Positions 18,983-29,513 are shown, counted from the stretch's first letter. The stretch: 64,000 nucleotides of DNA from Paenibacillus alvei (GCA_945881905.1 CAMCVV010000002.1:1-64000), one strand, 5' to 3'. Notes: generated by a model from the letters alone, not told the origin. Numbers and translations: made by a program.

Positions 18983-19737
18983 TCGGAACGGTTCATGAAA
19001 CGAACCATCATCAGTTGCATCAAAAAACTGTCATTGTGGTTGATGTGCTTCGAGCAACAAGTACGATCATTACAGCACTAGCACATGGATGTCACACAGT
19101 TATCCCTGCAACCACAGTTGAAGAAGCGCTTCAATTCAAACAGTCTATGAACATAAATAACCGCGAGTGCCTCCTAGGAGGAGAACGATGCGGTCAACGA
19201 ATAGCTGGATTCGATATAGGTAATTCACCTCTGGAGTATCGAACAACCGACATCGCCCATCGAACCATCGTCATGACAACGACAAACGGAACAAGAGCAA
19301 TTCAATCTGCATCTCCTGCAGCTCATGTGCTCGCTGGCGCTTTCATCAATAGCTTCGCTTGTGCAGAGGTTGCTTCGGCATTGCAACGTGATGTCGTGAT
19401 TTTGTGTGCTGGGACCGATGATGCATTTTCTTTGGAGGATGGATTGTGCGCAGGTTGTATCATTGAACAACTGAAGGTAATATGCGGTATCCCCTCCATC
19501 ATCTTGAATGACTTAGGGATAGCCATGCAAGTCAGTTACCAAAATTGCAAACCGTTCCTTGAATCCTATCTGCTCATGTCTTCGAATGGGAAGAACCTTG
19601 TTGCGCTCGGGAGTGAAGCAGATCTCACTTATTGTGCACAGTTGAATGTCATTTCTACTGTGCCGATACTTACGTGCCAAGGCATGCAACATTTCAATCC
19701 ATCATTGATTAACGATGAATCCATCCAAGAAGCCTAG
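18967..19737 (+). CDS. comB: 2-phosphosulfolactate phosphatase
   Basis: Removes phosphate from phosphosulfolactate to yield 3-sulfolactate; 256 aa. Family motifs: VVDVLRATSTI, LLGGERCGQRIAGFDIGNSP and TTTNGTRAI. It overlaps comA, so the two steps are coupled. No later coenzyme M genes are nearby, so sulfolactate itself, rather than coenzyme M, is the likely product. Confidence 0.92.
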   Translation: MLVEVIGTVHETNHHQLHQKTVIVVDVLRATSTIITALAHGCHTVIPATTVEEALQFKQSMNINNRECLLGGERCGQRIAGFDIGNSPLEYRTTDIAHRTIVMTTTNGTRAIQSASPAAHVLAGAFINSFACAEVASALQRDVVILCAGTDDAFSLEDGLCAGCIIEQLKVICGIPSIILNDLGIAMQVSYQNCKPFLESYLLMSSNGKNLVALGSEADLTYCAQLNVISTVPILTCQGMQHFNPSLINDESIQEA

Positions 19738-19823
19738 ACCCATCCATGAAGCCTGGATGCATGTTCTATAACTCGGGTCTGCTCATATACTGGATTGAAT
19801 ATATGAAGACAAGGAGCTAATGC

Positions 19824-20288
19824 ATGAATGGCGATATTCTGCTCGTGATTTTAATCGTGATTGGTCTCATAGGGCGTTCTCCTATTATTGCAACAGCGGC
19901 TTGTATATTACTTGTTATCAAGCTATTTATGCTCGAACGGTATTTACCTGCAATCGAGCGCAGAGGACTTGAGCTCGGCTTGCTTTTCTTAACGATCGGC
20001 GTATTAGTTCCATTTGCCAGCGGCAAAATCTCGTATCGAGATGTCATTTCCGTATTCACCACTTGGCCAGGCATTATTGCATTAATCGGTGGTGCATTAG
20101 CTACGTATATGAATGGAAAAGGTCTCGAATTACTAAAAATAGACCCACAGTTGATCGTGGGTCTTGTGATGGGATCAATATTTGGCATTCTCTTCATGCG
20201 AGGCATACCTGTAGGACCGCTTATGGCTGCAGGCATTACGGCATTCCTATTAAAATTGATGGTATTGATATCAGATAAATTGGAGTAA
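19824..20288 (+). CDS. DUF441 membrane protein
   Basis: 154 aa with about five hydrophobic helices. [18 protein letters not shown] and [21 protein letters not shown] are typical of the DUF441/YtwI family; function unknown. AAGGAG lies before the ATG. It is 86 bp after comB on the same strand; an inverted repeat between them (AGACCC with GGGTCT) lacks a T-run, so cotranscription is possible. Confidence 0.85.
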   Translation: MNGDILLVILIVIGLIGRSPIIATAACILLVIKLFMLERYLPAIERRGLELGLLFLTIGVLVPFASGKISYRDVISVFTTWPGIIALIGGALATYMNGKGLELLKIDPQLIVGLVMGSIFGILFMRGIPVGPLMAAGITAFLLKLMVLISDKLE

Positions 20289-20325
20289 CGATTCGTCGAA
20301 ATCCGATTCCTCTAGCGCATCGCGC

Positions 20326-21582
20326 TTACCTGCGATCGGCAGGACCACCAATAAATGCTTGATCTGATGAATCAAGTCCGTATGCTGTATGCAAAGCTCG
20401 GACAACTTCCACGAGCTGTGATTGTTCAATCACACATGAAATTTTGATTTCAGACGTGCTCACTAAAGAAATACTAATGCCTAAGTTCGAAATAACCTCG
20501 AACATCGTTGCTGCGACTCCTGGTGTACTTACCATCCCTGCTCCAACAATAGACACTTTGACTAGATCTGTTTCAGAAGTCGCTTCGCGATATCCCACAA
20601 TCGGCTGTATATGAAGTAATACGTTCATTGTTCGTTCATGATCAACAGCAGATATCGTGAAAGAAAAGTCTGCAGAACCATGCATGACGCCACTTTGAAC
20701 AATGATGTCTACATCGATCTGTGCTTGCGCAAGCGCTGAAAACACTTGAGCAAGTTGTCCAGGTCTTTCTGGTACCCCAAGTATATTTACTTTTATGACG
20801 TTTTTATCAAAAGCAATCCCTCGTACAACCATACCTTGTTCCATCGATGCATCCTCCCTTACATGAGTGCCTTCTTGATCCGAAAAACTAGAGCGCACGA
20901 CAAGTGTGACTTGATAGTTCTTCGCATACTCGACTGCTCGAGGGTGTAGTACAGCAGCTCCTAGATGAGCAAGTTCTAACATTTCATCGTAAGAAATTTC
21001 ATTGAGCTTGCGAGCTACTTTAACAACTCGTGGATCAGTTGTGTACACACCTTCAACATCTGTATATATTTCACATAAATCTGCTTGTATCGCTGCAGCA
21101 AGAGCAACCGCTGTCGTATCTGAACCACCACGTCCGAGAGTTGTAATTTCTCCTGCAACCGTCATTCCTTGGAATCCAGCTACAACCACGATCTGATTGC
21201 GATGAAGAGCATCCACAATGCGATCTGGTTGAATCGTAGTGATTTTGGCTTTGCCATGAATAGGCTCTGTATAGATCCCGCTTTGCCAACCCGTATAACT
21301 CACTGCTTCTTCGCCGAACGTACGAATGGCCATGCAAAGTAATGCCATCGATACTTGCTCTCCTGTAGATAACAACATATCCATTTCTCGTGACGGAGGT
21401 GTGCCTTCAACAATTTGCTTTGATAAATCAATCAATTCATCTGTGGTGTCTCCCATAGCTGAGACGACAACGACACATCGATGGCCTTCTTGTTTACGTT
21501 TTATGATTCGCTTTGCGACACGTTTCATACGTTCAGCATCTCCGACTGAACTACCGCCAAATTTCATTACAATGAGAGACAA
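20326..21582 (-). CDS. lysC: Aspartate kinase
   Basis: Phosphorylates aspartate, the entry step to lysine, diaminopimelate, threonine and methionine. 418 aa: kinase domain with KFGGSSVG, the GREMDMLLSTGEQVS-type region (residues 60-75) and TTLGRGGSDTTAVALAAAI, then two ACT domains from about residue 265. It resembles the lysine-sensitive LysC (aspartokinase II) type most. It starts at TTG 21582. Bacillus LysC also makes a short beta subunit from an internal start, and an ATG at the beginning of MEQGMVVRGIAF could serve here (inference). Downstream of efp; no lysine riboswitch is visible in the short gap. Confidence 0.9.
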   Translation of the reverse strand: MSLIVMKFGGSSVGDAERMKRVAKRIIKRKQEGHRCVVVVSAMGDTTDELIDLSKQIVEGTPPSREMDMLLSTGEQVSMALLCMAIRTFGEEAVSYTGWQSGIYTEPIHGKAKITTIQPDRIVDALHRNQIVVVAGFQGMTVAGEITTLGRGGSDTTAVALAAAIQADLCEIYTDVEGVYTTDPRVVKVARKLNEISYDEMLELAHLGAAVLHPRAVEYAKNYQVTLVVRSSFSDQEGTHVREDASMEQGMVVRGIAFDKNVIKVNILGVPERPGQLAQVFSALAQAQIDVDIIVQSGVMHGSADFSFTISAVDHERTMNVLLHIQPIVGYREATSETDLVKVSIVGAGMVSTPGVAATMFEVISNLGISISLVSTSEIKISCVIEQSQLVEVVRALHTAYGLDSSDQAFIGGPADRR

Positions 21583-21643
21583 CGCTTATTCACTCCTCAT
21601 CGAATCATTCACATTATCACATCTTACGTAGTGTTCCAAACAC

Positions 21644-22201
21644 TTAGGCTCGAGAAGAATACTTGCCTTCGCGCGTATCGATCACCAACACATCACCTTC
21701 ATTAATGAACATAGGCACCTGTACACTTAACCCTGTTTCGAGTTTCGCACTCTTAAGTGCTCCTTGTGATGTGTTTCCTTTAACACTTGGTTCCGTTTCA
21801 ACAACTTTCAAATGAACACTATTCGGCAATGAAATCCCGATAATTTCTCCTTGATACGACATGATATTAATGTTCATGTTTTCAATCAAAAAATTGATTT
21901 CCCATTCTAATTTCTTGATAGGAAGAGTGGTTTGATCATAGGTTTCAGTATCCATAAATGTATACTCAGTACCGCTCGCATAAAGAAATTGCATTTCGCG
22001 ATTTTCAATATGTGCACGACTTAAGTTTTCACCTGCGCGGAAAGTTCTTTCGACGGTGTTCCCGTTACGAATATTTTTTAGTTTCGTACGCACAAACGCT
22101 GCACCTTTTCCTGGTTTCACGTGTTGAAACTCTATCACTGTAAAAAGATCTGAATCCACTTCAATGGTTACTCCTGTTTTAAAATCATTAACTGAAATCA
22201 C
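21644..22201 (-). CDS. efp: Elongation factor P
   Basis: Three-domain tRNA-mimic that relieves ribosome stalling at polyproline; 185 aa, full length. GTG start at 22201 with GGAGG upstream. The loop [11 protein letters not shown] carries Lys32, the residue modified in Bacillus EF-P. It follows the Xaa-Pro peptidase gene by 14 bp, a common arrangement. Confidence 0.97.
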   Translation of the reverse strand: MISVNDFKTGVTIEVDSDLFTVIEFQHVKPGKGAAFVRTKLKNIRNGNTVERTFRAGENLSRAHIENREMQFLYASGTEYTFMDTETYDQTTLPIKKLEWEINFLIENMNINIMSYQGEIIGISLPNSVHLKVVETEPSVKGNTSQGALKSAKLETGLSVQVPMFINEGDVLVIDTREGKYSSRA

Positions 22202-22215
22202 TTGTTTTCCCTCCG

Positions 22216-23289
22216 TTAATCCATAATCAGAAATTGTTTGTTCGCATGCGTTAATCGCTGAATGCCTGTATCTGTAATCAGCACATCGTCTTCAATTCTT
22301 ACTCCACCAAAGCCAGGGAGGTAGATGCCAGGTTCAACAGTGACAACCATACCCGGTCTCAAAATCGTCATATCTTGTTTGGATAGTCGAGGTGCTTCAT
22401 GAATTTGCATGCCTAAACCATGTCCAGTTCCATGACCGAACTGATCCCCATATCCGTAATGCTCAATCACATCACGAGCAAGAGCATCACCTTGTGCACC
22501 TGTCATGCCAGGCTTGAGATGGTCTAATACGTTCATTTGTGCTTCAAGAACAATCTGATACACATCTCGATGCTTATCTGATGGTTGACCCATCATGACC
22601 GTTCGCGTAAGGTCTGAACAATACCCTTTGAGGTAGGCACCGAAATCCAATGTAAGAAATTCATTCTTTTGCAATTTGCGCTCACTTGCAACTCCATGAG
22701 GTAATGCAGAGCGCTCTCCAGATGCAACAATCGTATCAAATGAAGTCGAAGTTCCACCTTGTTGGCGAATAAATATTTCGAGTTCAAGCGCAATGGCTTT
22801 CTCGGAAATCCCGGGCTGAAGCTTTGTGCATATATGAGAAAAAGCTGCATCTGCTAAATGAGCAGCTTCTTGCATGATCCGTAATTCTTCGGTATCTTTG
22901 ATGATACGTAACTCATAAATAGGCGATTTCACTGGGATGAACTGAATGTCTGCAAGCTGCGCCGTATAGTCTAGATAATCTTGGTAGGTAAGATGGGTTT
23001 GTTCGAATGCAAGCTGTTGTATCCCCAGTTCATGGAGAATTTCAAGGATCGTTAATTTCACATTTGATGCATGTTCTACAATTTCACAGTGTCCTGCTTG
23101 CGTCTTTGCTTGCACCCTATAACGAAAATCAGTTAGTAAAAAAGCGCGATCTAGCGTAACCAGTACATAGCCGGATGAACCTGTAAAACCAGTCATATAT
23201 GCACGGTTATATGAATCCGTAATCCATAATGCGGGCAGTTGTAATTCACTCATGCGTTCACGTAAACGTTGTAATCTTTGCGAATACAT
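22216..23289 (-). CDS. Xaa-Pro aminopeptidase/dipeptidase (M24)
   Basis: Metal-dependent peptidase that cleaves next to proline; 357 aa. N-terminal creatinase domain, then the pita-bread domain with [34 protein letters not shown] and the end [11 protein letters not shown], which supply the Asp, His and Glu metal ligands. It resembles Bacillus YqhT. GGAGG lies before the ATG. It groups with efp and aroQ. Confidence 0.94.
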   Translation of the reverse strand: MYSQRLQRLRERMSELQLPALWITDSYNRAYMTGFTGSSGYVLVTLDRAFLLTDFRYRVQAKTQAGHCEIVEHASNVKLTILEILHELGIQQLAFEQTHLTYQDYLDYTAQLADIQFIPVKSPIYELRIIKDTEELRIMQEAAHLADAAFSHICTKLQPGISEKAIALELEIFIRQQGGTSTSFDTIVASGERSALPHGVASERKLQKNEFLTLDFGAYLKGYCSDLTRTVMMGQPSDKHRDVYQIVLEAQMNVLDHLKPGMTGAQGDALARDVIEHYGYGDQFGHGTGHGLGMQIHEAPRLSKQDMTILRPGMVVTVEPGIYLPGFGGVRIEDDVLITDTGIQRLTHANKQFLIMD

Positions 23290-23301
23290 CTTAAACCTCC
23301 A

Positions 23302-23736
23302 TTAGAGATGTTGAGCTAAAGCACGTAATCCTAATTCATAGCTCATTACTCCAAAACCAGCAATTTGTCCAATGACAACTGGTGCAATCACAGACTGATG
23401 TCGAAACGATTCTCTGTTATGTATGTTAGATAGATGTACTTCTACAGTCGGAATATGTACCGCGGATATTGCATCTCGAATCGCATAGCTGTAATGGGTA
23501 AATGCAGCAGGGTTAATCAGAATCCCGTCTTGATGACCCTTGGCAGCTTGAATTCGATCGATAATATAGCCTTCATGGTTAGATTGAAAAAATTCTAACT
23601 CAATGGACAATGATGCAGCAAGTTGCACTAATCGCTGTTCGATATCGGCTAACGACATTTTCCCGTATACATCCGGTTCACGATTCCCTAGCAAATTAAG
23701 GTTAGGGCCATGGATTACTAGTATTTGTTTCAACAC
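23302..23736 (-). CDS. aroQ: 3-dehydroquinate dehydratase type II
   Basis: Shikimate-pathway enzyme that dehydrates 3-dehydroquinate; 144 aa. [18 protein letters not shown] with the catalytic Tyr further on, [16 protein letters not shown] and [18 protein letters not shown] (the S written lower-case for clarity) are family signatures. It starts at GTG 23736 with GGTGGTG upstream. First gene of the run to efp and aspartokinase. Confidence 0.96.
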   Translation of the reverse strand: MLKQILVIHGPNLNLLGNREPDVYGKMSLADIEQRLVQLAASLSIELEFFQSNHEGYIIDRIQAAKGHQDGILINPAAFTHYSYAIRDAISAVHIPTVEVHLSNIHNRESFRHQSVIAPVVIGQIAGFGVMSYELGLRALAQHL

Positions 23737-23944
23737 GAATCACCACCGTTTCTCGCTATATCTCGCTTATTTTACCACAACTTGATGAGCTTGGGTATAT
23801 GTAATCGTGTGATCAACGGTGTATTCCGATATCCGCAAGTCGTTTGCGTCGCTAATTGCAAGAGGTAGCAATAAATTTAAATATCCGTTACAATGAAAGC
23901 ATACGTAATGTAAAGAACAGAACTCACAGAGAAGGTGAAAATAA

Positions 23945-24889
23945 GTGCCAAAAACGAATGCAATCTATGGAGGACAAGCTGTTATCGAAGGCGTAATGTT
24001 CGCTAGTAAACATGTTCATGTTACTGCGGTTCGGCGCAAAGACGGCTCTCTTGATTTTCTTGAAATTCCCCGTACAGATTGGGGATGGATACAACCACTC
24101 AAAAAAATCCCTTTTGTTCGCGGGATTGTTGGTATTATTGAAGCCAGTGCAAAAGGTGCACAGCACTTGAACTATTCTGCTGAAGTGTATGCGGATGGAG
24201 ACGAAAGCAATAATCCCAAGCCTGCGCAACCTAAAAAAGAAAGTATCGTTACTCAGTTTTCATTGATCCTAGGTGTTGCTGTCATTGGTGTATTGTCTTT
24301 TGTGTTCGGTAAATTCATTTTTACATTAGTTCCAGCTATCATCGAACAATTATTATTCTCTCGTCTATTTGAGAATCAGATCATGCATAACCTTATCGAA
24401 GGTGTCATCAAAATGATTTTACTTGTTGGATATATTTACTTTATTTCTTTGACTCCATTGATCAAACGATTATTTCAATACCATGGCGCAGAACATAAAG
24501 TTATCAGTGCCTATGAAGCAGGACTTGAATTAACCGTCTCGAATGTACAGAAATTCAGCACGTTACATTATCGCTGTGGCAGTAGTTTCATCGTATTTAC
24601 AGTCATTGTTGGTGTGATCGTCTATTCGTTTATGCAGTATGATTCAATGCTAGAACGAATCCTGCAACGATTGCTGTTGCTACCTCTGGTGTTGGGTGTG
24701 TCTTATGAGGTTCTTCGCGTGACCAACTCATTCAGAGATGTGCCTGTACTGAGATATTTAGGATATCCAGGACTCTGGTTACAAAAACTCACCACCAAGC
24801 AACCTGAAGATGCTCAAGTCGAAGTGTCGATTGCTTCTTTTCAGCGGATGTTGGATGCAGAAAAGCGAATAATCGATGTGAAATCATGA
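23945..24889 (+). CDS. yqhQ: YqhQ (DUF1385) membrane protein
   Basis: 314 aa with N-terminal YGGQAVIEGVMFASKH, four or more helices, and the diagnostic HGAEHKVISAYEAG followed by HYRCGSSFI. It starts at GTG 23945, GAAGG upstream. Biochemical function is not established; the family neighbours aroQ and efp in many Bacillales. The ATP-free, His/Glu-containing membrane core suggests a metal site (inference). Confidence 0.92.
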   Translation: MPKTNAIYGGQAVIEGVMFASKHVHVTAVRRKDGSLDFLEIPRTDWGWIQPLKKIPFVRGIVGIIEASAKGAQHLNYSAEVYADGDESNNPKPAQPKKESIVTQFSLILGVAVIGVLSFVFGKFIFTLVPAIIEQLLFSRLFENQIMHNLIEGVIKMILLVGYIYFISLTPLIKRLFQYHGAEHKVISAYEAGLELTVSNVQKFSTLHYRCGSSFIVFTVIVGVIVYSFMQYDSMLERILQRLLLLPLVLGVSYEVLRVTNSFRDVPVLRYLGYPGLWLQKLTTKQPEDAQVEVSIASFQRMLDAEKRIIDVKS

Positions 24890-25149
24890 AAACCCGATTC
24901 TCTACGTGGACGTATGTCATCTTCTTACTTATCATCATTGGGATCTTGGTGAATTTTCAACAATACCTGATCCCTATCATTGTGTTGGGATTGATTTTCT
25001 TGTTATACAAATTCCCTCCACAGAAATGGCGTAACCTGCTTCAATGGAACCGTTCGCGAAAACCACATACTCCTACAAAGAGAGCTACTCATCGATTCCG
25101 TGTGATTCAAGGCTCCAAAAAAGATGATGACCCACCCAAACCGCATTAG
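24886..25149 (+). CDS. Small two-helix membrane protein, unknown
   Basis: 87 aa overlapping the yqhQ stop by 4 bases (ATGA type), so translation is coupled. Two hydrophobic stretches (about residues 8-24 and 29-43) are followed by a strongly basic tail (RSRKPHTPTKRATHRFR) and an acidic-proline end. I do not recognise a family beyond its recurring position after yqhQ. It converges with the patatin gene, overlapping by 4 bases. Confidence 0.75.
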   Translation: MKTRFSTWTYVIFLLIIIGILVNFQQYLIPIIVLGLIFLLYKFPPQKWRNLLQWNRSRKPHTPTKRATHRFRVIQGSKKDDDPPKPH

Positions 25150-26066
25150 TGCGCACCATGCCATTGTTTGAAGAATCGGTTCGCTGCATCTTCGCCGGAC
25201 TGAAACAAAGACATACTCATGGACGTAGATAATTCGAATTGGGTACTGCTAATACCAAGAGTCGGAATTTTCACTGTTCGAATTCGGTTGTTCTTCTCAA
25301 TATATCTTTCATCATGTGCACTAAGCATCGTTTCGATCAATGCTTGCATCATGGATAGAGGCCCTTTAATTTCACGTTTATGGAATTCATTCTTGCCAAC
25401 CAGTTGGAAACCAATTACGGGATGTTCAGATTCTTTAACTCCTTGATCAAAAATCCACAGCGGAAAATTGCTTAGTAAAGCACCGTCAACTACATAAATG
25501 CAACTGCGATGAAAAGATACCCGACGCTGGGTGTCTTTTATTTTTGGATGGATGATCACAGGATCAAAGAAATAAGGAATACTTGCACTCATACGAACAG
25601 CTCGTGCAATCGATAATTGTTTGGGATCAAACCCATATTGTTCGATGTCTTCAGGTAAGACTAATAGTTTACCTGTTGAAATGTCTGAAGCAACGATGCG
25701 GAGTTGGTTCGTGCGCAAATCACCAAATGTTCGAATCCGCTTGGCTTGTAGTTTTTCTTGTACCCACTGTTCAAGCGCATGTCCTGAGTAGAGACCTTTC
25801 TTCCATAACAATCTGAGCATAGGTCCATACATCCATTTTCGGATCAAACTCGATTGCTGTAAGAATTTTTGGAAAGGTGTTTGGAGAATCAGGTTCTTCA
25901 TTTCTTCACCTTGATATCCTGCTGCCAGAAAAGCAGCAGTGATCGCTCCAGAACTTGTGCCTGCCACTTGATCGAACTGAATCCCTGCGAGCATCGCTCC
26001 ATGGACTGCACCTGCAAGCGCGATCCCTCTGACGCCACCACCTTCAAACACAGCATTGATCTTCAT
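25146..26066 (-). CDS. Patatin-like phospholipase
   Basis: Ser-Asp dyad lipid acyl hydrolase, 306 aa. The oxyanion loop FEGGGVRGIALAGAVHG is near the N-terminus, nucleophile elbow GTSSGAITA follows at about residue 38, and the DGALLSNFP motif supplies the Asp. No signal peptide, so it is probably cytoplasmic. GGAGG lies before the ATG. Confidence 0.92.
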   Translation of the reverse strand: MKINAVFEGGGVRGIALAGAVHGAMLAGIQFDQVAGTSSGAITAAFLAAGYQGEEMKNLILQTPFQKFLQQSSLIRKWMYGPMLRLLWKKGLYSGHALEQWVQEKLQAKRIRTFGDLRTNQLRIVASDISTGKLLVLPEDIEQYGFDPKQLSIARAVRMSASIPYFFDPVIIHPKIKDTQRRVSFHRSCIYVVDGALLSNFPLWIFDQGVKESEHPVIGFQLVGKNEFHKREIKGPLSMMQALIETMLSAHDERYIEKNNRIRTVKIPTLGISSTQFELSTSMSMSLFQSGEDAANRFFKQWHGAH

Positions 26067-26148
26067 CTCATCCTCCTAGAAGCTTCACAAACAAGAAAAG
26101 CTAGCTCTCTAAGAACATATGCCGTTGAAGGGTGTAATTATGATGTGT

Positions 26149-26739
26149 TTACTTTTTGTATTTATTTAAAGTGAGTACATACGTGGTAAATCCTCCTGAA
26201 GCGATCGTGATTAACGAATAGTATAGTGTTTCGAGCGAAATGAGAATACCTCCTAGACCTATGATGATCGCGTCTGACAATAAGATCATTATCCCCATAT
26301 TCCAACCCATCTTCTTAGCGAGGAATTGTGCGAGGAGATCTATCCCTCCTGTACTGGTATCGTATCTCAACATCAATCCAAATCCCAAACCTAACAACAA
26401 TCCGCCGATCAAAGAACTCGTCAGTGCAGTTAAGGAAACATAATATATAAACACATATTGAAAAGGTGCACACACATCGATCATAAACGAAGAAACCATC
26501 ATACCTATCATGCTATCCCAGACCATCTCTCGGTCAAACCGCCACATACACACAAACAGCGGTAAGCTACATAGCAAAATAACGAGCCCAATACGCATGC
26601 CATATAAATAATTGATCATTAACGCAATACCAATCAGACCTCCATCGAGGATCAAATGTGGCATCAAAAATAAATGGATTCCGATGGCCAAAAAAAAACT
26701 GCCTATGATGATAACGAGATACTTATGTATGCCTAGCAT
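26149..26739 (-). CDS. YitT-family membrane protein (short form)
   Basis: 196 aa with five to six helices and the GGLIGIALMINYLYG and RYDTSTGGIDLLAQFLAKK signatures of the YitT/DUF161 domain. It lacks the C-terminal DUF2179 domain seen in the second copy at 37873-38781. I chose ATG 26739, which has GGGGAG 7 bases upstream; an in-frame upstream ATG at 26787 does not. Function unknown. Confidence 0.88.
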   Translation of the reverse strand: MLGIHKYLVIIIGSFFLAIGIHLFLMPHLILDGGLIGIALMINYLYGMRIGLVILLCSLPLFVCMWRFDREMVWDSMIGMMVSSFMIDVCAPFQYVFIYYVSLTALTSSLIGGLLLGLGFGLMLRYDTSTGGIDLLAQFLAKKMGWNMGIMILLSDAIIIGLGGILISLETLYYSLITIASGGFTTYVLTLNKYKK

Positions 26740-26803
26740 ATAACAACTCCCCAGAAGGCTTGTCACATTATATGCTTGGATCATCAAAAAAATTAATCAT
26801 CAC

Positions 26804-27664
26804 TTAACGATGTAGAAGTGGTGTCAATTGTTCAATATTCGCTTGCAATTGCGAAGCGCACTGGTGATACATATGTTTCGCTTTTGGGTCTTTCGTAGAT
26901 AACCCGAATAAACTTAAATCAGCTTGGCATTTTTTCAAAGTCGTTAAAAGCAATGCCCTAACTTGAGGTCGAGGGATTTTAAATTGATCGTCATATAAAT
27001 CAACATATAACTGTCGAAATGCATCCACCTGTCCAATGAATACGTTGTTTACTGGAATTCCTAATTTGTCCAATTCTGTATCTAACCATGCGCGACTCAC
27101 GCCTATGGTCGCTAGAGATTCATTCATAATTTCTCCGTCAATAATCACGGTCTGTGATTCTTGCAATGGATTAACTTGAATACCCAAATGTTTAGGAGTC
27201 AGCGGTTGGTTTTCAGCTGTTAATAACACATTAATATCTCCGTTAGGTTCTATGACAGCAAATTCTACATCAGCAATACGAAATACATTTTTCTTTCTGA
27301 ACTGCTCTGTCAATTCATCTACAGTGATCCGTTCTTTGGCTAGATTATCTTCAAGGATTTTGCCGTCTTTGACGAGTATACTTGATTTCCCATCGATCAA
27401 ATCACGAGCTAACTTACTTTTGAGCTGTAGAAATTCAACACCAATCGAAAAAATAACCCATATTCCAAGTGAAATAAGACCTAAATACCAATTCGCTTCA
27501 ATATCCAAGCAAATGTAGGCCGCTAAACTACCGATGGTTATCCCTGTAATATATTCAAAAAATGACAACTCGGAAATTTGTCTTTTCCCTAAAAGTTTAG
27601 TTAACACAAAAATAGACACAATCGCGACTACAGTTCGCAAGATAATCGACAATTCATCAGTCAT
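26804..27664 (-). CDS. DUF421/YetF-type membrane protein
   Basis: 286 aa. Three N-terminal helices with LGKRQISELSFFEYITGITIG, then a cytoplasmic domain with DGKSSILVKDGKILEDNLAK and DVEFAVIEPNGDINVLL, the usual YetF layout, and a helical C-terminal extension. The family occurs among spore and membrane genes of Bacillales; function not settled. 65 bp upstream of the YitT gene, same strand. Confidence 0.88.
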   Translation of the reverse strand: MTDELSIILRTVVAIVSIFVLTKLLGKRQISELSFFEYITGITIGSLAAYICLDIEANWYLGLISLGIWVIFSIGVEFLQLKSKLARDLIDGKSSILVKDGKILEDNLAKERITVDELTEQFRKKNVFRIADVEFAVIEPNGDINVLLTAENQPLTPKHLGIQVNPLQESQTVIIDGEIMNESLATIGVSRAWLDTELDKLGIPVNNVFIGQVDAFRQLYVDLYDDQFKIPRPQVRALLLTTLKKCQADLSLFGLSTKDPKAKHMYHQCASQLQANIEQLTPLLHR

Positions 27665-27802
27665 AATCTTCGGCTTCCTCTCTCACACAAGTCTCTTCTG
27701 CTTTACACATTGTGCACAGCATGCTGCAGAATTACTCTGTGAAAAGTTGGATAGCATCATCGTGGTTTAGTCGAAAGGCAGTTCTATGTAACTCAGAATG
27801 CA

Positions 27803-28228
27803 TTAAGCATCCGCATCTAATTCTTGTCGAATGTGGGAAAGTTCTGTTTGTCTTGATCCATCTCTACGAAAGTATTCGATCAGCACTTCGATACAAGTAA
27901 TGGAATCCCAACTCAGATGATGTTCAATTCCTTCAACATCTTTATAAATATGATCAGGATGTACACCAATAATGGTCAAAAATTCCTCAAGTAACTGATG
28001 GCGATCCACGAGGCGTTTCCCCATTTTCATACCTTTGGGTGTCAGCATAAGTCCGCGATATTTTTCATAGACGAGGTATTTATCTTTATCTAATTTCTGA
28101 ATCATTTTCGTTGCAGAAGAAGGATGAACTTCAAGCCCTTCAGCTATTTCGGATACACGTGCATATCCTTTCTCATCGATGAGCTTGTAAATTCTTTCTA
28201 GATAATCCTCCATGGTTGGTGTAGCCAT
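27803..28228 (-). CDS. mntR: Manganese transport regulator MntR
   Basis: DtxR-family Mn-dependent repressor of manganese uptake, 141 aa. With the start at ATG 28228 (GGGGGA upstream) the Mn ligands fall at Asp8, Glu11, His77, Glu99, Glu102 and His103, the same numbering as Bacillus subtilis MntR. This supports the start over the longer frame to 28288. No mnt transporter is adjacent; the window does carry a Mn-riboswitch-controlled TerC gene at 54649-55335. Confidence 0.95.
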   Translation of the reverse strand: MATPTMEDYLERIYKLIDEKGYARVSEIAEGLEVHPSSATKMIQKLDKDKYLVYEKYRGLMLTPKGMKMGKRLVDRHQLLEEFLTIIGVHPDHIYKDVEGIEHHLSWDSITCIEVLIEYFRRDGSRQTELSHIRQELDADA

Positions 28229-28416
28229 AAATCCGAGTCCCCCTGATACGTATATGTGTATAGATGACACATAAGATTTAACGTCCATCTATCATATACG
28301 AAGGGAAGCAAATTGGTCAATTACATACTTCCATAATCGGACATCATTTCCTTAGTGAAATAGAAGGAATATCGTTAAACTATAACGAAACGAAGCTGCT
28401 TATCAAGGAGAGTGTG

Positions 28417-29508
28417 ATGACTACAGAAAACACGATTACAGAAAACACGACTGCACAAATAAAGTCTACACCCCTACGTGAAACTTTAAAATTCATGCCC
28501 GAGCTCGTATACTTTGAACCTGAAGCAATGGATTATCCCAAAGGTCGAGACATTATGTCATGGGCTAAACAACTGAACCTGGAAATAAAAATGACAACTT
28601 CTCATAACCAAATTCGAGATCTCCCAGATGAATCGGATATCGACAAATACCGCATCGCGAAAAAAACACTTGTAGTCGGAATCCGTAAAACATTAACCTT
28701 TGAACCATCCTTTCCTTCAGCTGAATATGCAATTCCCATTGCTACAGGTTGTATGGGTCACTGCCATTATTGTTATTTACAAACAACGTTAGGAGCAAAA
28801 CCGTATATACGTGTGTATGTCAACATGGCAGATATCTTGCAAGCGGCTCAAACGTATATCGATCAAAGAGCCCCTGAAATTACTCGTTTCGAAGCTGCCT
28901 GTACAACTGATCCTGTAGGACTAGAACATATTTCTGGATCTTTACAGCAATTAATCGAATTCATGGGTGAACAACCGCTAGGCAGGTTACGCTTCGTGAC
29001 CAAGTACCATCATGTCGAACCACTCCTTACCTTGAAGCATAACAACCACACGCGATTTAGATTTAGTGTGAATGCAGATTATGTTATAAGAAACTTCGAA
29101 CCTGGCACCTCGAATTTCACAGAGCGTCTTCAAGCTGCAAGCAAAGTCGCTCGAGCCGGATATCCATTGGGGTTTATCATTGCTCCTATTATGTGGTTTC
29201 CTCATTGGGAAGAGGAGTACTTGACTTTACTTCACCATCTACACGGATCGCTTCCTCATGAAGCCATCCATGATTTGACCTTTGAATTAATTCAACATCG
29301 ATTCACGAAAACAGCAAAACGAGTCATTCAACTCAGATACCCAAAAACAAAGCTAGAAATGAATGAAGAACAAAGAAAATACAAGTGGGGACGTTATGGA
29401 CAAGGGAAATATGTATATCCCGATGAACAAGCCCATCAATTGAAAGAAGTTTTGTCAGCTCAGATTATGTCGATATTTCCCTACGCAAAAATCGAATACT
29501 TCACGTAA
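28417..29508 (+). CDS. splB: Spore photoproduct lyase
   Basis: Radical-SAM enzyme that reverses the thymine spore photoproduct during germination. 363 aa from ATG 28417 (AAGGAG 6 bases upstream). The cluster ligands are Cys112, Cys116 and Cys119 (CMGHCHYC), and Cys162 (EAACTTDP) is in the position of the H-donor Cys141 of Bacillus subtilis (43 residues after the last cluster Cys, versus 44). The N-terminal region is somewhat extended. It converges with the CcdA gene with only 5 bp between them. Confidence 0.95.
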   Translation: MTTENTITENTTAQIKSTPLRETLKFMPELVYFEPEAMDYPKGRDIMSWAKQLNLEIKMTTSHNQIRDLPDESDIDKYRIAKKTLVVGIRKTLTFEPSFPSAEYAIPIATGCMGHCHYCYLQTTLGAKPYIRVYVNMADILQAAQTYIDQRAPEITRFEAACTTDPVGLEHISGSLQQLIEFMGEQPLGRLRFVTKYHHVEPLLTLKHNNHTRFRFSVNADYVIRNFEPGTSNFTERLQAASKVARAGYPLGFIIAPIMWFPHWEEEYLTLLHHLHGSLPHEAIHDLTFELIQHRFTKTAKRVIQLRYPKTKLEMNEEQRKYKWGRYGQGKYVYPDEQAHQLKEVLSAQIMSIFPYAKIEYFT

Positions 29509-29513
29509 TGATG

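Noticed and set aside
19738-19823. Hairpin between comB and the DUF441 gene as a terminator
   Set aside because: Outer arms AGACCC/GGGTCT are far apart and no T-run follows.
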